In this document: piece after piece, positions 6,222 through 6,688 of the stretch
Layout of the letters: each line of letters begins with the position of its first letter
Numbering within the stretch: position 1 is the stretch's first letter
Assembly (NCBI GenBank): GCA_031284185.1
Contig: JAITAJ010000201.1
Location: 1-6,688 of the forward strand
DNA from: Accumulibacter sp.
Lineage (GTDB): Bacteria; Pseudomonadota; Gammaproteobacteria; Burkholderiales; Rhodocyclaceae
Reading direction: 5' to 3'
DNA length: 6,688 nucleotides
The notes under the pieces: model-generated
Told to the model about the DNA's origin: nothing
What the model saw: the letters and a program-made list of their open reading frames with translations, nothing else
Databases searched by the model: none
Position numbers and translations under genes: made by a program

Positions 6222-6688
6222 ATGAATCCCGCCGAATTCCGCCGGATCGCCGTCAACGGCCTCTGGAAGCAGAACACCAGTCTGGCGCAGCTTCTCGGTC
6301 TCTGTCCGCTGCTGGCGGTCACCACCAACCTGGTCAATGGCGTCATGCTGTCGCTGGCCACGATTCTGGTCATGGCGCTTTCCGGCGCCGTCGTTTCCAG
6401 TCTGCGCAACCTGATCCCGCACGAGATCCGCATCCCGGTGTTCGTGCTGATCGTCGCCACGCTGGTCACGGTGGTCGACCTCCTGTTCAGCGCCAAGCTG
6501 CATCAACTCTATCGGGTGCTCGGCATCTTCATCCCGCTGATCACCACCAACTGCATCGTGCTAGCCCGTGTGGAAGCCTTCGCCAACAAGAATCCACCGC
6601 TGCAATCGACGCTCGACGGCGTATTCATGGGCGTCGGCATGTTGTGGACGCTCGCCCTGCTCGGCGGTCTGCGCGAATTGATCGGCCA
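6222..6688 (+). CDS. rnfE: RnfE, membrane subunit of the Rnf complex, 3' truncated by the window
   Basis: The first 155 residues are present; full-length relatives have about 230. RnfE is the inverted-topology partner of RnfA. Matching motifs are Gly-Leu-Trp-Lys at 13-16, Leu-Gly-Leu-Cys-Pro-Leu with Cys28, and Thr-Thr-Asn-Cys with Cys111, followed by a Leu-Arg-Glu-Leu-Ile-Gly stretch near the window edge. The two cysteines are expected to share the intramembrane 2Fe-2S cluster with Cys26 and Cys114 of RnfA. After Cys111 the usual Gly-Arg-Ala-Glu-Ala-Phe reads Ala-Arg-Val-Glu-Ala-Phe, a small departure from E. coli RsxE whose meaning is unknown. It is separated from rnfG by 17 bases and has its own strong Shine-Dalgarno. 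Whether nth, rnfH or other genes follow cannot be seen. Confidence 0.95.
   Translation, partial: MNPAEFRRIAVNGLWKQNTSLAQLLGLCPLLAVTTNLVNGVMLSLATILVMALSGAVVSSLRNLIPHEIRIPVFVLIVATLVTVVDLLFSAKLHQLYRVLGIFIPLITTNCIVLARVEAFANKNPPLQSTLDGVFMGVGMLWTLALLGGLRELIG

Overview
The window holds a high-GC proteobacterial chromosome segment with all recognised genes on the + strand. It contains the 3' end of an autotransporter-type outer-membrane protein gene (1 to about 1400), a sharp transcriptional boundary (about 1424-1561), and then a nearly complete rnf operon in the order rnfA-rnfB-rnfC-rnfD-rnfG-rnfE (1562 to the window edge). A Gram-negative host is shown by the outer-membrane beta-barrel and by the proteobacterial rnfABCDGE order. 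GC-rich third positions and the close match of RnfA/B/C to the beta/gammaproteobacterial type suggest a beta- or gammaproteobacterium. I cannot name the genus.

Region 1 is the tail of a passenger (beta-helix-like, Asn/Thr/Gly-rich), a helical linker and a C-terminal 12-strand-type barrel. The barrel signature ends in Tyr-Leu-Phe at 1390-1398. However, the reading frame stays open for 43 more codons, running through a strong intrinsic terminator (1424-1483) and a sigma70-like promoter (1492-1520). Those extra codons are therefore probably not native coding sequence.

Region 2 is the Rnf/Rsx membrane complex, which couples electron transfer between NADH and ferredoxin (or, in the Rsx setting, SoxR reduction) to Na+ or H+ movement. 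RnfC takes electrons from or gives them to NAD(H) through FMN and two 4Fe-4S clusters. RnfB is the ferredoxin-facing Fe-S subunit. RnfD and RnfG carry FMN on a threonine. RnfA and RnfE are paired inverted membrane subunits, each with the two cysteines that share a membrane-embedded 2Fe-2S cluster. All expected cofactor ligands are present in the sequence seen. Genes are tightly packed (TGATG, GTGA or ATGA junctions), except for a 158-base gap between rnfC and rnfD. A 52-codon open frame fills that gap almost exactly and may couple translation across it.

I found no undescribed multi-gene system here. The points most worth checking are the autotransporter frame overrun, the small frame between rnfC and rnfD, and a dyad inside the presumed rnf promoter.
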